Source: a virus
Virus record (IMG/VR): IMGVR_UViG_3300042937_000071
Coordinates: 1-61,862 of that record
Length of the DNA stretch: 61,862 nucleotides
Direction: 5' to 3' (one strand)
Positions 25,448 to 33,177 of this stretch are shown here, piece by piece. The notes beneath the pieces were generated by a model that was given only the letters and a program-made list of their open reading frames with translations, had not been told where the DNA came from and searched no databases. Position 1 is the stretch's first letter. Every line of letters begins with the position of its first letter. Both the position numbers and the translations under genes were made by a program.

Positions 25448-27379
25448 ATGGCAATACAACAACAAGCGTCACCCGGAGGTCTTAATCAAGTCGCTCGTCC
25501 TGCGGCCCCTGCCGCACCTGCGGCTCCTCCTCAGCCTCCTAAGCAGGAGAATCTTGCGGCTCGTGCCGCTGGCATGGAGCAAGAGGGAGAAGAGTCTCCA
25601 CAGGATTACTTCACCAAGACTCTGGAAGAGCGTCGTCGTCAATCTGAGGCGTTGATGTCGCAGATCGAGCGGCTCAAGTCGTCTCTTGATAGCCGCAAGG
25701 GATTGCCGTTTGACCCCGTGATGATGGCTGGTGCCGCTGGTTTCTTAAAGCCAACCAAAACCGGATCGTTTGGCGAGTCGCTTGGCTATGCCGCTGAGGG
25801 TATGTCAAGCGAGGCAGAGAAAGAATTTGCTCGTCGTCAGGCCATGCAGAAACTCGAACTTGAGTTGGGCGAGAAAGGGCTTGGTCTCATGACTAAGAAT
25901 CTTGAAGCCGCAGACCTCATGCGCCTGTCAGGTATGGGTGATAAAGCAATGGCCGCACCAAGAGTTGGCGCACCTGCTGGTGGCCCCGCCGGAGGCCCTG
26001 TTGGTGGCCCAGTAGGTGGCACTGCCGCTCCCGGCGCTCCCTCTGCCCCAGCCGCTGGCGGCGCACCTGCTGGCAGTGTTGGTCAGACTGGCGCACCAAA
26101 CCAAATGCGTCTGCTTACCGACGCGGACATTGCTCGTGCTTACAGCATCTCAAAAGAGCATGGCGACAAGATTTCAAACCTTGCAAAGATGCAACGCGAG
26201 GACATCATCTCCACACCGGAAGGCCCGTTCTCTCGCTCACAGCAACGATACCTCGAAGTCGATCCGCATCAGACCAAAATCATTGAGCGTGACTTCGGTC
26301 GCTTCATTGGCCCGAAAAAGGTGCCCGAGCGTCTGTCACGCGAGTACGACCGCATCCGCGCTCAAGCCGTCGAGAAGGACGATCCAGAGATTGAGTTCAA
26401 CTGGTTCCGTCGTCAAGGCTGGCTGGAAGGCAACATCAAACCCACGAAGGAAGAGATTGCCGCAGGCAAGGCCCCAACTACTGGCGCTGGCCCAAGCAAG
26501 CCTCCGTTGACTGTGCAAGAGCGCGAGACACAAGAGGCTCTGCGTAAGAAGCGTGGCGAGACAGAGATTGAGGAAGAGAAGACTCAGATCAGCAACATTC
26601 GCAACAATATGCAGAATGCTCGTGGCTTGACCAATATCGCTAAGGACATGACAACCTATGCGTCGTCTAATCCTCGTGCGTTCCAGTTGTTGCAAGACAC
26701 GACTATCAAAGACGCAATTTTCCGTGCGGCTGAAAAAGGCATTCAGGCTGGTAACCTTGGTTCAATTAGCCTACCAACTCGTGAGTTGGAGACTTACAAA
26801 CTTAGCCCGCAGGATCGTGAAGCGCTTCAGATGTTCATGCAGAAGTACGCTGAATTGACGGTGAACTTCCGTAAAGTTGCTCGTGCCCCGGGCGAAGGTG
26901 CTACAACCGAGAGCGAAGGCTTGCTCTTCTCGCAGTTGGGTGCATTGCCATCCGATACTGCGCGAGTCATCATTCTCAAGTCGCACGCCCTCGAACTCAA
27001 AGCAGAGTACGACAAGCAACTCTTCCGCGCATGGAACAAATACAAGGGTGAGAACAAGGACGCTTCCTACGGCGAATTCCTTGCGTCGGATGTCAAAGAC
27101 ACTCTGGACAACCAGTACGACGCGACCCTGCAAAAGGTTCGAGAGCGTAACGGCGATTTGTTTGGTGGAACTCGTCGCACAGAATCCAAGCCATCGACTT
27201 CTACGGCGCCCGCCGCACCAGCGGCTCCGGCCAATCGTCCGCCTGCGGCACCAGCGGCACCAGCCGCCGGGCCAGTGCGCATTAAAAACAAGGCTGATCC
27301 AGCGTTTAAGAATTTGCCTGTTGGCAGTGTTTACATCGATGTCGACGGTACAGTGAAAAGAAAAAAGGAAGGTGAGTAA
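25448..27379 (+). CDS. Internal virion protein with Pro/Ala linkers and coiled coils
   Basis: 643 residues. Pro/Ala-rich linkers occur at 15-35, 178-215 and 585-615. A helical coiled-coil region (KTLEERRRQSEALMSQIERL) follows the first, and a long helical body (residues 350-580, for example KYAELTVNFRKVARAPGEGA) makes up the centre. A short terminal domain (AFKNLPVGSVYIDVDGTVKR) ends the protein. No catalytic motif. The size and layout match the middle internal protein in podovirus ejection sets. Its stop overlaps the start of the muramidase-containing protein (TAATG). Confidence 0.55.
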   Translation: MAIQQQASPGGLNQVARPAAPAAPAAPPQPPKQENLAARAAGMEQEGEESPQDYFTKTLEERRRQSEALMSQIERLKSSLDSRKGLPFDPVMMAGAAGFLKPTKTGSFGESLGYAAEGMSSEAEKEFARRQAMQKLELELGEKGLGLMTKNLEAADLMRLSGMGDKAMAAPRVGAPAGGPAGGPVGGPVGGTAAPGAPSAPAAGGAPAGSVGQTGAPNQMRLLTDADIARAYSISKEHGDKISNLAKMQREDIISTPEGPFSRSQQRYLEVDPHQTKIIERDFGRFIGPKKVPERLSREYDRIRAQAVEKDDPEIEFNWFRRQGWLEGNIKPTKEEIAAGKAPTTGAGPSKPPLTVQERETQEALRKKRGETEIEEEKTQISNIRNNMQNARGLTNIAKDMTTYASSNPRAFQLLQDTTIKDAIFRAAEKGIQAGNLGSISLPTRELETYKLSPQDREALQMFMQKYAELTVNFRKVARAPGEGATTESEGLLFSQLGALPSDTARVIILKSHALELKAEYDKQLFRAWNKYKGENKDASYGEFLASDVKDTLDNQYDATLQKVRERNGDLFGGTRRTESKPSTSTAPAAPAAPANRPPAAPAAPAAGPVRIKNKADPAFKNLPVGSVYIDVDGTVKRKKEGE

Positions 27380-29079
27380 TGGCTGAACAAAAAGCACCGC
27401 CAAAACAGAGCGAAAATGTTGCCTCGTTTGTTCAGCAGTATGGCCCTATAGCCGAACGAGTTGGAACAGAAATTGGCGTAGACCCCAAGATCATTCTTGG
27501 TCAATGGGGCCATGAGACTGGCTGGGGTTCTAAAGTCATTCCGGGCACCTATAACCTTGGCAACATCAAAGACCCAAGCAACAAAGGCCAGAAGGCATAC
27601 GATAAGCGCGAGAAGTCCAACGACGCATACCTGCGGTTTGAAGACCCAGAAGTGTTTGGCGATTACTACGCTGACTTTATCAAGCGGATGTACCCCAAGG
27701 CTGTAGGCGCTGGCTCTGATGTGTCCAAGTTTTCGCAAGGTCTCAATCAAGGTGTGCGTGGTGCCTATGCAACCGACGAGAACTATCCACTCGCTTTGCG
27801 ATCCGCTTACACAACGGTTTCCAACATCCGCCCGGCGGGTGAGGAAGTTAACCCATTTGATCGTGTTCAACCGCCATCGACCGAGACCTTAGATGCCGCA
27901 ACTGGTGATGGCGGGCCAATGCCTGAGCGTTCGCGCTCAACAGAAGACGCCGCCACAATTGGCACCCTTGTTGGTTTTGGTAAGGGTGTTTTAGAGCGCG
28001 GCGCAGAGGTCTACAAGCCTCCATCAACCGCCGCCGCAGAAGAGGGCCTTGCAAGGGCGCAGGATCGCTTCAGGATCGCTCAGGAGCGTTTGGCTAACCC
28101 GCCAGCCTCCGGAGTCAACATCGCCGATCTGGAGGCCGAATTCCAGCGTTCTCAGGGCGTTCTACAGCAAGCCGAGCGTGATTTAGGTGAGGCCCGCTCC
28201 AGAGCCGCCTCATTGAAGCCCGGTGCCGCCCCGGCTCCTGCCGCCCCCGGTGGGGGTGGTGGTATCCCAACCGATGCCCAGAACCAGCGCGTTCAATTGG
28301 GCACCGTGGATGAGTCCGGAACTACTGGTCGTCAGCGTATGGGCTTTAACGAGCGTACAGCCGCCGAAGCCGCACGCCGTGAAGAGGTTGCCAAAGTCCA
28401 GCAGGAACTTGTGCGTAAGGGCGTTTTAACTGACAAAAATGTGTTGGCCGAAGCGCCCGGCATGACCACCACCAAGGGAGGCATTCAGGTGCCTGCCAGC
28501 GCGGTCTATGAGGATGAGTTGGCCCAGCGCCAAGCCGACACTCGAACTGCAACTGAAAGAGCCGCCGCAGACGCCGAGGTTGAGCGTGTCAAGGCCGAGC
28601 AGAAGCGGGCCAGCATTGAGGCCAGCCAAAGGCGTAAAGCCGTGGATCAGGCCAAGCGGGCAGAACAACAGACCACCCAGCGTGCCACCCAGAGCGCGGC
28701 CAAAGCAGAAGATGCCTTGGCTGTAGCGCAGGCGGCGGCAGACCGCGCTCAAAAGTCTGGGCTGTCAAACTTCCAAAAGGCTGGCAAGTATGTTGCCAAG
28801 GCGCCCGTCCTATCAAATGTAGCCGGAGGTCTTGGGACTGGTTTGTCAGTTGATGAGGCCGTCAAACGGTATCAGGCTGGCGACTATTCTGGTATGGTTT
28901 TGGCTACGATTGAAGGCGCACTGGCGACTGCATCGATGGCTCCTCCAATAGGCCCTGCGGGTCTTGCGGCCAAGGGCGTGGGTACGGTCGGTGGTTTGGC
29001 TATGATTCCAGTTATGATTGCTCATGACTACTTCCGCAAGCGCGGAGCGTGGGCAGAGCCTGAGAAGGCCCCGCAGTAA
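27379..29079 (+). CDS. Virion-associated peptidoglycan hydrolase (glucosaminidase-like) ejection protein
   Basis: 566 residues. Residues 15-155 form a glucosaminidase/FlgJ-like (GH73) domain: ILGQWGHETGWGSKVIPG with the catalytic Glu in HETG, then YNLGNIK, and AYLRFEDPEVFGDYYADFIK. Residues 210-290 and 390-450 are coiled coil (RAQDRFRIAQERLANP; ERAAADAEVERVKAEQKR). The C-terminal 80 residues are hydrophobic and glycine-rich with one or two possible membrane segments (MVLATIEGALATASMAPPIG). It would cut the wall locally during DNA entry. It is the last gene before the operon terminator. Confidence 0.78.
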   Translation: MAEQKAPPKQSENVASFVQQYGPIAERVGTEIGVDPKIILGQWGHETGWGSKVIPGTYNLGNIKDPSNKGQKAYDKREKSNDAYLRFEDPEVFGDYYADFIKRMYPKAVGAGSDVSKFSQGLNQGVRGAYATDENYPLALRSAYTTVSNIRPAGEEVNPFDRVQPPSTETLDAATGDGGPMPERSRSTEDAATIGTLVGFGKGVLERGAEVYKPPSTAAAEEGLARAQDRFRIAQERLANPPASGVNIADLEAEFQRSQGVLQQAERDLGEARSRAASLKPGAAPAPAAPGGGGGIPTDAQNQRVQLGTVDESGTTGRQRMGFNERTAAEAARREEVAKVQQELVRKGVLTDKNVLAEAPGMTTTKGGIQVPASAVYEDELAQRQADTRTATERAAADAEVERVKAEQKRASIEASQRRKAVDQAKRAEQQTTQRATQSAAKAEDALAVAQAAADRAQKSGLSNFQKAGKYVAKAPVLSNVAGGLGTGLSVDEAVKRYQAGDYSGMVLATIEGALATASMAPPIGPAGLAAKGVGTVGGLAMIPVMIAHDYFRKRGAWAEPEKAPQ

Positions 29080-29118
29080 AAAGTTTCTTTGCAGGAGGCA
29101 GTTGCCGCTCTCCTTCTT

Positions 29119-29144
29119 GACCCCTCTTCGGAGGGGTCTTTTTT
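29119..29144 (+). terminator. Rho-independent terminator ending the internal-protein operon
   Basis: Perfect eight-base stem GACCCCTC/GAGGGGTC with a TTCG tetraloop followed by six T. The T run overlaps the stop codon of the convergent leftward gene at 29143, so it separates the late rightward and early leftward units. No A-run is present for the other direction. Confidence 0.92.
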
Positions 29145-29379
29145 ATGCGCTTCCGGCAGTACAAAGCATCAGCATTGCGGTTTGCTGGTGGCGTTTTTCT
29201 GAGTCAGTCACGCCGTGGTCAAACCCCGTCTCATAAGCCGCGACAATGAACTTGGCGATGATGCACTCTTCGTTATGCACACCCTCATCAAAGGCTGTTG
29301 CCATCTGTCTGATGATGTGCATATCGATTTCAAAGTTGCCTTTGCTGTCCGTTTTCATGGCTTGATGAAGGACTGACAT
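29143..29379 (-). CDS. Small hypothetical early protein
   Basis: 78 residues, preceded on the minus strand by GAGGTGA at good distance. It is a helical, mildly acidic protein (IDMHIIRQMATAFDEGVHNE; FIVAAYETGFDHGVTDSEKR) with Cys/His at positions that do not form an obvious metal site. It is the last gene of the leftward early block and converges on the terminator at 29119. No family is recognised. Confidence 0.6.
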   Translation of the reverse strand: MSVLHQAMKTDSKGNFEIDMHIIRQMATAFDEGVHNEECIIAKFIVAAYETGFDHGVTDSEKRHQQTAMLMLCTAGSA

Positions 29380-29382
29380 AGT

Positions 29383-29604
29383 TCACCTCGGTGGGTAATG
29401 TTCCAGTGTTTCGCCTACTACGCGGTTCATATCTTTCACCATTGCAACACAACGGGCGTGTTCTTGCTTGGCAATTTCAAGGCGGGCCACGGCAATTACA
29501 TTCTCGGCAAACTGGACAATGTCCACCTCGTCAGCAAGAAGCGCGTCTTTGCGTGGATGATCGCTTTGAAAAAAGATTTGTTTGATCAGTTCTTCACTCA
29601 GCAT
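29383..29604 (-). CDS. Small hypothetical early protein
   Basis: 73 residues, helical throughout (EELIKQIFFQSDHPRKDALL; VIAVARLEIAKQEHARCVAM). It overlaps the preceding gene (in transcription order) by eleven bases and is followed within three bases by the next. Its charge is balanced. No recognised family; the leftward operon context suggests an early host-takeover or replication accessory function. Confidence 0.58.
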   Translation of the reverse strand: MLSEELIKQIFFQSDHPRKDALLADEVDIVQFAENVIAVARLEIAKQEHARCVAMVKDMNRVVGETLEHYPPR

Positions 29605-29809
29605 TTTTTACTTTCCATAGTTCCCAGTTGATGATTGTGTTTCGAGAAATAACGCGCTGTGGCCCAGTGTAGGGGTTCAAGTCGCTATCAAGAAACTCTT
29701 CGACGATCATGTCCTTTTTCAAGAACAACTCGTGGCGCTCGGCCTTGAGTTTGTCGTCAAAGAGTGACCCGTCACTTGTCTTAAAGGCTTGTATTTTTTC
29801 CATGATCAT
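29594..29809 (-). CDS. Small hypothetical early protein
   Basis: 71 residues if translation begins at the ATG that overlaps the stop of the RecB-like nuclease gene (ATGA at 29806-29809); a longer upstream extension would lie inside that gene and is not supported. The sequence (KTSDGSLFDDKLKAERHELF; EEFLDSDLNPYTGPQRVISR) is mixed alpha/beta and charged. No recognised family. Translational coupling suggests it is co-produced with the nuclease. Confidence 0.6.
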   Translation of the reverse strand: MIMEKIQAFKTSDGSLFDDKLKAERHELFLKKDMIVEEFLDSDLNPYTGPQRVISRNTIINWELWKVKNAE

Positions 29810-30564
29810 TTGTGCTGATTTTTGGTTTGCCAGAAAGTCAACAACGCATGGAACATCTGCCAGCCACGAGCAAGGTCTGCCTGATCCCATTCAATGATCT
29901 TGACGAGGCCGGGCACATTGCGTGACACAAAGATGTTTGCGCATCGGGCGTCTGGCATACCCAGCCCAACACGGTAAGCAGACAACTGCACCATATGGTC
30001 GTCGTAGGCATCGACCTTGTCCGGATCAGTAAAGTCCTTGGTCTTGATGTCCACTACGATATTTTGGGCGTGCAGGTCGCACTTACCACCAAAGCCAATC
30101 TCATGACCGAAGGCGCGTTCAGCAACCCATGCCTGATGCCCAAAATAAGCCTGTAGGGCCTCCACACAGCCCTTGACATGGTCTTGGTGCTTCTCGGCCT
30201 GTACTCCCTCGTAGAACGACTGTATCGAAGCGTGGATGTCGGTGCCAAGGTCAGCGGCGGCGCGGCCCTGTTCCTTTGAATCATCCATGATGCGGGCGAT
30301 CCACTCATCCTCCGGCTCGTCTGGGCGCCTTGGAAGAGTCAATGCCGCCAGCAGTACCTGCCGCTGGAGCCACTGGTTCAGCGCTGGTTTGGCGGCGACA
30401 TTCAGCACTGTGGTCACTGAGGGAATTAGGCCCTCCTTGCGTGCGTCACGAAGGGTCGTGTTGCGCTCCTTGCCGTTGGCCCCCACCACGGTATACCGGG
30501 GCACGCCGTCGCGGGTGTACCAGTGATTTGATTCGCTGGCGCGGGGTTCTTTTGCTGTAACCAT
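29806..30564 (-). CDS. PD-(D/E)XK nuclease, RecB/Cas4-like
   Basis: 252 residues. The nuclease motifs are in order: His111 in LGTDIHASIQSF, Asp163 in GFGGKCDLH, Asp172-x-Lys174 in VVDIKTKDF, and Gln193/Tyr197 in MVQLSAYRVG. This is the RecB-type arrangement with the extra His and the QxxxY helix. Such phage enzymes act as exonucleases in recombination, end processing or host DNA degradation. It lies downstream of SSB in the leftward operon, which supports a recombination role. No iron-sulphur cysteine cluster of the Cas4 type is visible. Confidence 0.85.
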   Translation of the reverse strand: MVTAKEPRASESNHWYTRDGVPRYTVVGANGKERNTTLRDARKEGLIPSVTTVLNVAAKPALNQWLQRQVLLAALTLPRRPDEPEDEWIARIMDDSKEQGRAAADLGTDIHASIQSFYEGVQAEKHQDHVKGCVEALQAYFGHQAWVAERAFGHEIGFGGKCDLHAQNIVVDIKTKDFTDPDKVDAYDDHMVQLSAYRVGLGMPDARCANIFVSRNVPGLVKIIEWDQADLARGWQMFHALLTFWQTKNQHK

Positions 30565-30776
30565 TACTTTCTCCTTGCTGGGCGACCGGGGCGTTTTTTA
30601 GGCGTCCCGTCTTTTTTCAGGCCATACTTGGTCTGAGGGGCTGGCGCCGCCTGTGGTTGTAGTTGGGCTTCCACCTGCATGGACAGGCCCTCGATAATTG
30701 CTGTAGTGCGCAGTTTGATTGCCGCCACGATGAATGGGTAATCGTCTGCTTGTACTTGTAGGTTTAGGTAGTTCAT
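30564..30776 (-). CDS. Small protein with AT-hook-like basic tail
   Basis: 70 residues. The first 45 are hydrophobic/helical (YPFIVAAIKLRTTAIIEGLS). The C-terminus is KYGLKKDGTPKKRPGRPARR, where RPGRPARR resembles an AT-hook minor-groove binding motif. The stop overlaps the nuclease start. A DNA-binding accessory role is plausible but unproven. Confidence 0.6.
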   Translation of the reverse strand: MNYLNLQVQADDYPFIVAAIKLRTTAIIEGLSMQVEAQLQPQAAPAPQTKYGLKKDGTPKKRPGRPARRK

Positions 30777-30794
30777 TGCCGCTCTCCTTCTGCC

Positions 30795-30944
30795 TTAGAA
30801 GCAGGTTGTGTTGCAGTTCCCGTTGTAGCAACAGGTCGTACAGGTCACAAACTTGCCGCCGTAACTTACGGTGCTAGTGGTGCATTGGGCGTAGGCAACA
30901 GATGCAACGCCTGTAAAAAACAATCCAAGTAGTACTTTTTTCAT
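30795..30944 (-). CDS. Secreted cysteine-rich mini-protein
   Basis: 49 residues. MKKVLLGLFFTGVASVAYA is a textbook signal peptide with an AYA cleavage site. The mature part would be only 30 residues (QCTTSTVSYGGKF, then a Cys-dense tail with TCTTCC, GNC and TTC), carrying six cysteines suited to disulphide bonding in the periplasm. A strong ribosome site (AGGAGA, six to seven bases before ATG) supports translation. It lies between SSB and the AT-hook-like gene on the early leftward transcript. No lipobox is present. Function unknown; periplasmic exclusion or envelope modification are possibilities. Confidence 0.75.
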   Translation of the reverse strand: MKKVLLGLFFTGVASVAYAQCTTSTVSYGGKFVTCTTCCYNGNCNTTCF

Positions 30945-30960
30945 GATGCTCTCCTAGTGG

Positions 30961-31611
30961 TTAAAAGGGGATGTCGTCGTCCATGTCATCAAAGCCGGAA
31001 GACTTCGATGCACTTTCGTTTTTGGCGTACTGCTGGCCCTCGCGGGCTTGCCATTCAGGTGAACCCTGAATCTTTTGCTTCAAGCCATCGCTGAAGGTGT
31101 CGAACATGGTCATGTCCGGTTCGTCGATGGAGAAAATGCTGGGTTTGTTATGTCCCTCGGGAAGGCCAGCCTTCTTGACCTGCGGGGGCACCTGCATGAT
31201 TGCGGCAATATTGGTGTACTCCTTGCCGTTGTTGCCAGTGGACTTGATGACCGAAATCATTGCCCACGCGCCCAGCACATTTTTGAGTTCAAAGCCACGG
31301 AGTTCTTCCGCAGTGAATTCCCGTCCGCGCCAAGTCTGCAAGTCCTTGCGCAGTGTGGCTTTCTCGGCCAGCGACAGCGTGAAGTTTTTGCTGATGGTCA
31401 TGGGTTCGTTTTTGGCCGTGACGATCTGCTTTCCGTTTTCGTCTTCGCCATGCACCTCGAATTGCAACATCACCTTTGGCAGGTGCTTGACGGTTCCAAG
31501 GTATTCGGACTTTTGGGTTCCAAGGTCGACCACGCGATAGCATCTCGCAAGGTGCATTCCGGGTGGTACGGGGGTGAAGTTGCCTTCGCCTTCTTTCGCT
31601 ATTAAAGCCAT
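30961..31611 (-). CDS. Single-stranded DNA-binding protein
   Basis: 216 residues. The C-terminus is acidic and ends DDMDDDIPF, the partner-binding tail of bacterial and phage SSBs. The body (residues 1-150) is beta-rich with the conserved features of phage SSB-like proteins (FTPVPPGMHLARCYRVVDLG; LPKVMLQFEVHG). It coats single strands during replication and recombination and recruits host or phage proteins through the tail. It overlaps the short upstream ORF (TAATG), and is the first large gene of the leftward operon. Confidence 0.85.
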   Translation of the reverse strand: MALIAKEGEGNFTPVPPGMHLARCYRVVDLGTQKSEYLGTVKHLPKVMLQFEVHGEDENGKQIVTAKNEPMTISKNFTLSLAEKATLRKDLQTWRGREFTAEELRGFELKNVLGAWAMISVIKSTGNNGKEYTNIAAIMQVPPQVKKAGLPEGHNKPSIFSIDEPDMTMFDTFSDGLKQKIQGSPEWQAREGQQYAKNESASKSSGFDDMDDDIPF

Positions 31612-31787
31612 TATTCGCTCCTAGAGGTTTCAAGTTGAGATTGACGACTAGACACGCCGCATTCATAGCGGATCGTGGCCCAGTCATCGGGGGTAGCAAC
31701 GCCAGCCTCAGCCCGGTCAAGGGCCTGCTCTAGCATTTGCATTCTTTCAAGCATTGCTTGGTGAAATTCTGCTTCTCTGTCGTCCAT
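31611..31787 (-). CDS. Small hypothetical protein, first gene of leftward operon
   Basis: 58 residues: MDDREAEFHQAMLERMQMLE, an acidic helical part, then PDDWATIRYECGVS and a short tail. Its stop overlaps the SSB start (TAATG), and it begins 14 bases downstream of the operator half-site at 31801-31807. It has only a weak ribosome site (GAAAGCGAAC). Being promoter-proximal, it should be expressed earliest on this strand. No family recognised. Confidence 0.6.
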   Translation of the reverse strand: MDDREAEFHQAMLERMQMLEQALDRAEAGVATPDDWATIRYECGVSSRQSQLETSRSE

Positions 31788-31800
31788 AGTTCGCTTTCAG

Positions 31801-31832
31801 GTTAAACACAGGCTGACTGTACCATGTTTAAC
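31801..31832. promoter_or_regulatory. Operator pair for the divergent early region
   Basis: Two inverted half-sites, GTTAAAC (31801-31807) and GTTTAAC (31826-31832), are 18 bp apart. One lies within the spacer of the leftward promoter and the other near its start point. The same GTTTAA core recurs inside the promoters at 37014, 38611 and 39604. The repressor at 31905 is the obvious candidate ligand; binding is inferred. Confidence 0.5.
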
Positions 31833-31844
31833 TTTAAGATACAA
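31816..31844 (-). promoter_or_regulatory. Leftward early promoter (candidate)
   Basis: On the minus strand TTGTAT (31844-31839) and TACAGT (31821-31816) are separated by 17 bp, a fair sigma70-type promoter for the SSB/nuclease operon. The spacer contains the GTTTAAC half-site. Confidence 0.5.
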
Positions 31845-31849
31845 CCCCC

Positions 31850-31877
31850 TTGACAAGGAATTTTTGTAGTGTATGAT
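31850..31877 (+). promoter_or_regulatory. Rightward early promoter
   Basis: TTGACA (31850-31855) and TATGAT (31872-31877) with a 16-bp spacer, a near-consensus sigma70 promoter. It drives the repressor-like gene at 31905 and the replication operon. The 16-bp spacer is shared with the three promoters at 37014, 38611 and 39604. Confidence 0.82.
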
Positions 31878-31904
31878 CACCTTAAACCAACCCAAGGAGA
31901 GTGT

Positions 31905-32114
31905 ATGACCCTAGAAGAGTATTTTGCAGACAAACCGAGAGGAGCCAAGGTCGCTCTCGCGAACAAGTTGGGGGTGTCCAAAACATGGATGTCCCTGCTT
32001 GTAAGCGGGCGCGAACAGCCTAGTGCTGGCCTTGCTCTCATGATCGAAAAATTCACCAAAGGAGCCGTTACGCGCAAAACTTTGCGGCCCGATTTATTCG
32101 GAGAAATCAAGTGA
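31905..32114 (+). CDS. Cro-like helix-turn-helix regulator
   Basis: 69 residues from ATG 31905, which has AAGGAGA upstream; the earlier in-frame ATG lies inside the promoter and is rejected. Residues 13-40 (KVALANKLGVSKTWMSLLVS) form a helix-turn-helix of the Cro/YdaS type. It is the first gene of the rightward operon and overlaps the next by four bases. It probably binds the GTTTAAC-type sites in this region to time early transcription. With no integrase or second repressor visible, a lysogeny role is unsupported. Confidence 0.75.
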   Translation: MTLEEYFADKPRGAKVALANKLGVSKTWMSLLVSGREQPSAGLALMIEKFTKGAVTRKTLRPDLFGEIK

Positions 32115-32746
32115 TCTGGTACAAATTTCACCTCGGTGATTACATCACCCACACACTGCACCTGTCGGATGCCGAAGACCTCGCATACCGTCGATTGCTA
32201 GACCTGTACTACATGAGCGAGAAAGCAATCCCGCTCAACACAGAGGAGGTGGCACGAAAAATTCGCCTTGATTTGGATATAACCGAATCGGTTTTGGGGG
32301 AGTTTTTTGAAAAGACCGAAACAGGGTATCGAAACAATCGTTGTGATGAAGAAATTGCAAAATATCAACATCAAGTGGCGACAAACCGATCCCTCGGAAA
32401 GCGAGGCGGCAGGCCGAAGAAAACCGAATCGGTAACCGAATCGAAACCCAACCATAACCCTAAGAAGATACAGAATAAGAATATATATACATCGTCGAAA
32501 TTCGACGAGTTCTGGTCGATATGGCCCCAAAGCAAACGCAAGGTCGGTAAAGCGGCTGTGCAGGCTAAGTGGCAAAAGCAGGGTTTGGATGAGGTTGCTG
32601 ATGTCATCGTTGCCCATGTTGAGTCGATCAAGTCATCGGAGCAATGGACAAGCGGCTTTGAGCCAGCGCCTTTGACCTACATCAACCAACGCCGTTGGGA
32701 GGATGAGTTGATGAGTGACATCCCACCCAGCCGGAGGGCCATATGA
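32111..32746 (+). CDS. DUF1376 replication-initiation/replisome organiser protein
   Basis: 211 residues. Residues 1-65 (WYKFHLGDYITHTLHLSDAE, then AYRRLLDLYY) are the DUF1376 domain typical of phage replication proteins at this locus. A basic linker (KRGGRPKK) is followed by a C-terminal helical segment (FDEFWSIWPQSKRKVGKAAV) common in DnaT/DnaC-type loaders. It is expected to bind the origin region and recruit helicase. Located directly upstream of the primase-like and helicase genes, overlapping each by a few bases. Confidence 0.78.
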   Translation: MIWYKFHLGDYITHTLHLSDAEDLAYRRLLDLYYMSEKAIPLNTEEVARKIRLDLDITESVLGEFFEKTETGYRNNRCDEEIAKYQHQVATNRSLGKRGGRPKKTESVTESKPNHNPKKIQNKNIYTSSKFDEFWSIWPQSKRKVGKAAVQAKWQKQGLDEVADVIVAHVESIKSSEQWTSGFEPAPLTYINQRRWEDELMSDIPPSRRAI

Positions 32747-33177
32747 CCCCAGTTGAGGGCATCCTGTCTCGACTCCAGAAGGTCAAGGGCAAGAACGGCT
32801 CTTGGACGGCCTGCTGTCCAGCGCACAACGACAAAGGCCCTTCGCTGGCAATCCGAGAGGCCGACGATGGTCGCGTTCTCTTGCATTGCTTTGCGGGGTG
32901 CGATGTCAACAGTGTGATTGGCGCTCTGGGCATGGACATGACAGACCTATTCCCGTCGGACAACAAGCGGCGTGACTATCCCGTCGAAGGTAAGCCAAGG
33001 CTCAAGCCAGCGTTTTATGCCAGTGACCTAATCCGCATCCTTTCGTTCGAGGCTCTGGTGGTCAGTATCTGCGCACATGACCTGCGTAAGGGCAAGGTTT
33101 TGAAGGACGAGGACTACGAGCGATTGAAAGTGGCACAACAGCGAATTGAAGAGGTAATGCACTATGCAAACATCTAA
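32743..33177 (+). CDS. Stand-alone primase zinc-binding domain protein
   Basis: 144 residues. Cys25-x2-His28 (CCPAHNDKGPSLAI) and Cys49-x3-Cys53 (LLHCFAGCD) form the CHC2-type zinc ribbon that reads primase initiation sites. No TOPRIM catalytic domain follows; the C-terminal 75 residues are helical. It therefore cannot be a complete primase and may act with the helicase or host DnaG. The gene overlaps the helicase start by 14 bases. Confidence 0.75.
   Translation: MTPVEGILSRLQKVKGKNGSWTACCPAHNDKGPSLAIREADDGRVLLHCFAGCDVNSVIGALGMDMTDLFPSDNKRRDYPVEGKPRLKPAFYASDLIRILSFEALVVSICAHDLRKGKVLKDEDYERLKVAQQRIEEVMHYANI

Noticed and set aside
31905-32114. Lysogeny repressor
   Set aside because: The protein is a small Cro-type regulator and no integrase, excisionase or attachment site was found.
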